Positions 14,293 through 16,010 of a DNA stretch of 16,010 bases are shown here, piece by piece (the first letter of the stretch is position 1; each line of letters starts with the position of its first letter). The position numbers and the translations under genes were made by a program. The notes beneath the pieces were generated by a model that was not told the DNA's origin, ran no database searches, and was given only the letters and a program-made list of their open reading frames with translations. The stretch is taken from the NCBI GenBank assembly GCA_964449135.1, contig CAYUXZ010000052.1, positions 1 through 16,010 of the forward strand. The letters run 5' to 3'. Source of the DNA: SZAS-103 sp964449135 (GTDB lineage: Bacteria; Pseudomonadota; Gammaproteobacteria; Xanthomonadales; Xanthomonadaceae).

Positions 14293-14928
14293 ATGATCCG
14301 CGTGTTTCTGCTCGATGACCACGCGCTCGTGCGCACCGGTTTCCGGCTGATCCTGTCCAACGAAACCGATATCGAGGTCGTCGGCGAAGCAGCCTGCGGC
14401 GAGGAAGGCCTGCCGCTCATCCGCAAGCTCAAGCCCGACGTCGTCCTCTGCGATCTGCACCTGCCCGGCGTCAGCGGATTGGAGATCACCGAACGCATCG
14501 TGCGCGGTGGATCGGGTCCGCGGGTCATCATCGTCACCGTGCAGGACGACGGCCCGATGCCGCGTCGCCTGCTCGATGCGGGCGCGAGCGGCTATCTCGG
14601 CAAGGGCGGCTCCGCGGAAGAATTGCTGCGCGCGGTGCGTGATGTCTCGCGCGGCAAGAAATACCTCGGCAGCGATGTCGCGCAGAAGCTCGCGCTGAAT
14701 TCGCTGGCGGGGAATTCCTCGCCGTTCGATGCGCTCTCTCCGCGCGAGCTGGAGATCGCGATGCTCCTATGCCGCGGCCTGCGCATGGAGGACATCGCCA
14801 AGCGCCTGAGCCTGAGTCCGAAGACCGTCGCGACGCACAAGTACCGCAGCTTCGACAAACTCGGCGTCGCCGATGCGATCGCGCTGGCGCGGCTCGCGTC
14901 GCAGTACGGATTGGTGGACGCGCACTGA
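14293..14928 (+). CDS. GacA/UvrY-like LuxR-type response regulator
   Basis: This 211-residue protein has an N-terminal receiver domain and a C-terminal LuxR/FixJ helix-turn-helix. The receiver shows the acidic pair Asp8-Asp9 (LLDDHALVR), phospho-acceptor Asp54 (VVLCDLHLPGVSG), Thr82 and Lys104 (YLGKGG). The output domain begins around LSPRELEIAMLLCRGL (148-163) and includes the recognition part SLSPKTVATHKYRSFDKLGV. The overall sequence is close to GacA/UvrY/SirA of gammaproteobacteria, which drive transcription of CsrA-sequestering small RNAs in response to a BarA/GacS kinase. Two common neighbours in other genomes, uvrC and pgsA, are not adjacent here. GGGGAG (14281-14286) six bases before the ATG fixes the start; the open frame extends much further upstream only by chance. 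Confidence 0.88.
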   Translation: MIRVFLLDDHALVRTGFRLILSNETDIEVVGEAACGEEGLPLIRKLKPDVVLCDLHLPGVSGLEITERIVRGGSGPRVIIVTVQDDGPMPRRLLDAGASGYLGKGGSAEELLRAVRDVSRGKKYLGSDVAQKLALNSLAGNSSPFDALSPRELEIAMLLCRGLRMEDIAKRLSLSPKTVATHKYRSFDKLGVADAIALARLASQYGLVDAH

Positions 14929-14955
14929 TCGGATTGGTCGTCCGACATTTCGTGC

Positions 14956-14986
14956 AAAAAAGAGGGCGCCTCGTGGCGCCCTCTTT
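14956..14986. terminator. Strong hairpin terminator between convergent genes
   Basis: A perfect 12-bp stem, AAAGAGGGCGCC (14959-14970) with GGCGCCCTCTTT (14975-14986), encloses the loop TCGT. On the minus strand it is followed by six T residues (the A-run at 14956-14961), making it a strong intrinsic terminator for the RNase E gene. On the plus strand the tract is only TTT, weaker but possibly serving the response regulator gene. It lies between the two convergent stop codons at 14928 and 15011. Confidence 0.9.
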
Positions 14987-15010
14987 GTCCTTGCCGTTTC
15001 CCTATCCGGG

Positions 15011-16010
15011 TCAGGGATTCGTCGGATCCTCGTTTGCGACCGGCGCATCGACGGACTCCGCCGTCGCGACCTGCGACGGCGCGGATTTTTCAGGCGTCTT
15101 TGACGCGTCCGCTTCCGAAGATGCGCCGCCGTTGGTCGGCGCTGCGGGTGCGACGGCTCGCGGCGGCAGCGGCTTGCTGATCGTCGCCTGGCTGATCGAA
15201 GCGTGGATCGCGTCGCTGAGGTTCATCAACGGCGGCTGCATCATCGAAGGCGCGCTGGGCCGCTGCGCCACCGGACGCGTTGCGACCGGCGATGGCGCAG
15301 CCGGCGCGGGTTCGGCATGCGCGGATGGAGCAGGCGTGGCCAAGGCTGGTGCGGGCGCAGGCGTTGGCTCCATCGCGTTTGCAGTAGGCGTGGGCGCCTG
15401 CGATTTCGCCGCGACGGAAGCGATCGCCGCGGCCAGGCGTTCCAGCGAAGGCGAGGGTTCGTCGGGATCGAGGACGAACGTGGGCGCCGGCTTTTGTCCC
15501 ACGACTTCCGGTTTTGCCACGACCGGCGCTGCGCCTGTGGTGAGTGTGGCGATTTCCTGCTGCTCCGCGGACGCTGCATCGTTCGCCGCAGGCGCTGCGA
15601 GCGTCGCGATCGGCATCGCCTCTACCGACGAAGTCTGCGGAATTTGTACAGTGGCAATCGTCGCGTTTGCAGCGGGCGCCGCGACTTCGAGCCTGGGCGT
15701 CGCGGAAACTGCTGGCGCGGTTTCGGTGATGGCCGACGCCGCGACGATGGTCGCAGTCTGCGCAGGCGCGGCTGCGGGGCGAGCCGGCAGCGGCATGGTG
15801 CTCACCGCGGGTTGCTCTTCGCCGCCGGCTTCGATCGCGTCTTCTTCATCGAAATCGATCTCGGTCATCGTGCCGGTGTTCGTTTGCGCTGTCGCATCGG
15901 CCGCATTCTCGCCGCGACGACGGCGACGTCCGCCACGACGCCCACGGCGGCGGCGCGCGCCGCCTTCGCCCGCGGCGGCATCGCCCGCGGCGGGCGTTGC
16001 GTTCGACGGC
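15011..16010 (-). CDS. rne: Probable ribonuclease E, C-terminal tail (partial)
   Basis: The reading frame enters from the right edge without a start and ends at 15011; 332 residues are visible. It begins with an Ala/Gly-rich part followed by an arginine-rich segment (GGARRRRGRRGGRRRRRGEN), then an acidic patch (TEIDFDEEDAIEAGGEE), and then a long Ala/Pro/Thr/Val-rich low-complexity tail. This layout fits the unstructured scaffold half of RNase E, where Arg-rich stretches bind RNA and short motifs recruit degradosome partners. The catalytic domain is outside the window, so the identification rests on composition only. Another protein with an Arg-rich disordered tail is possible. The ATG at 15868 is internal, since the frame stays open upstream of it. 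A strong terminator lies just downstream. Confidence 0.62.
   Translation of the reverse strand, partial: PSNATPAAGDAAAGEGGARRRRGRRGGRRRRRGENAADATAQTNTGTMTEIDFDEEDAIEAGGEEQPAVSTMPLPARPAAAPAQTATIVAASAITETAPAVSATPRLEVAAPAANATIATVQIPQTSSVEAMPIATLAAPAANDAASAEQQEIATLTTGAAPVVAKPEVVGQKPAPTFVLDPDEPSPSLERLAAAIASVAAKSQAPTPTANAMEPTPAPAPALATPAPSAHAEPAPAAPSPVATRPVAQRPSAPSMMQPPLMNLSDAIHASISQATISKPLPPRAVAPAAPTNGGASSEADASKTPEKSAPSQVATAESVDAPVANEDPTNP

Overview
The window looks like chromosomal DNA of a GC-rich gammaproteobacterium, most likely Xanthomonadales/Lysobacterales (a Xanthomonadaceae or Rhodanobacteraceae relative). I infer this from the strong GC bias at third codon positions, a methionine synthase split into two genes behind an ArsR-methyltransferase fusion regulator, and a GacA/UvrY-type response regulator. 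The assignment rests on recalled family patterns; no search was run.

Layout. (1) About 1-5380, minus strand: a methionine-cycle operon (SahR-like regulator, homocysteine methyltransferase module, start of the pterin/B12 module of MetH, which runs off the left edge). Upstream of it lie a TonB-like protein, two GNAT acetyltransferases and a lower-GC small membrane protein. (2) 5381-5568: a divergent intergenic region with a candidate promoter, a GC hairpin and a strong ribosome binding site. (3) 5569-11833, plus strand: a tight five-gene cluster of two paralogous PYROXD2/phytoene-desaturase-like FAD oxidoreductases, a GcvT-fold aminomethyltransferase-like protein, a Rieske oxygenase alpha subunit and a TetR/BetI-like regulator. 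(4) 11930-14928, plus strand: a secreted AcpA/phospholipase-C-family phosphoesterase, a membrane protein with an N-terminal zinc knuckle and His-rich segment, and a GacA/UvrY-like response regulator. (5) A strong hairpin terminator, then the 3' end of a probable RNase E gene on the minus strand running off the right edge.

The cluster at 5569-11833 is the best candidate for an undescribed pathway. The Rieske protein has the E-x-x-H-x(4)-H active-site spacing of carnitine, choline and betaine monooxygenases, with Glu where ring-hydroxylating dioxygenases normally have Asp. The regulator has a BetI-like C-terminal half, and the GcvT-fold protein belongs to a family that moves one-carbon units from methylated amines or sulfonium compounds to tetrahydrofolate. 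I infer oxidative demethylation or degradation of a quaternary-ammonium or other methylated compound. The substrate is unknown, and no reductase partner for the Rieske protein is present in the window.

The methionine-cycle operon appears autoregulated: a perfect 8-bp inverted repeat overlaps the candidate -10 box of its regulator gene. There are no rRNA, tRNA, CRISPR, insertion-sequence or transposase features. No stretch longer than about 190 bases lacks a gene.
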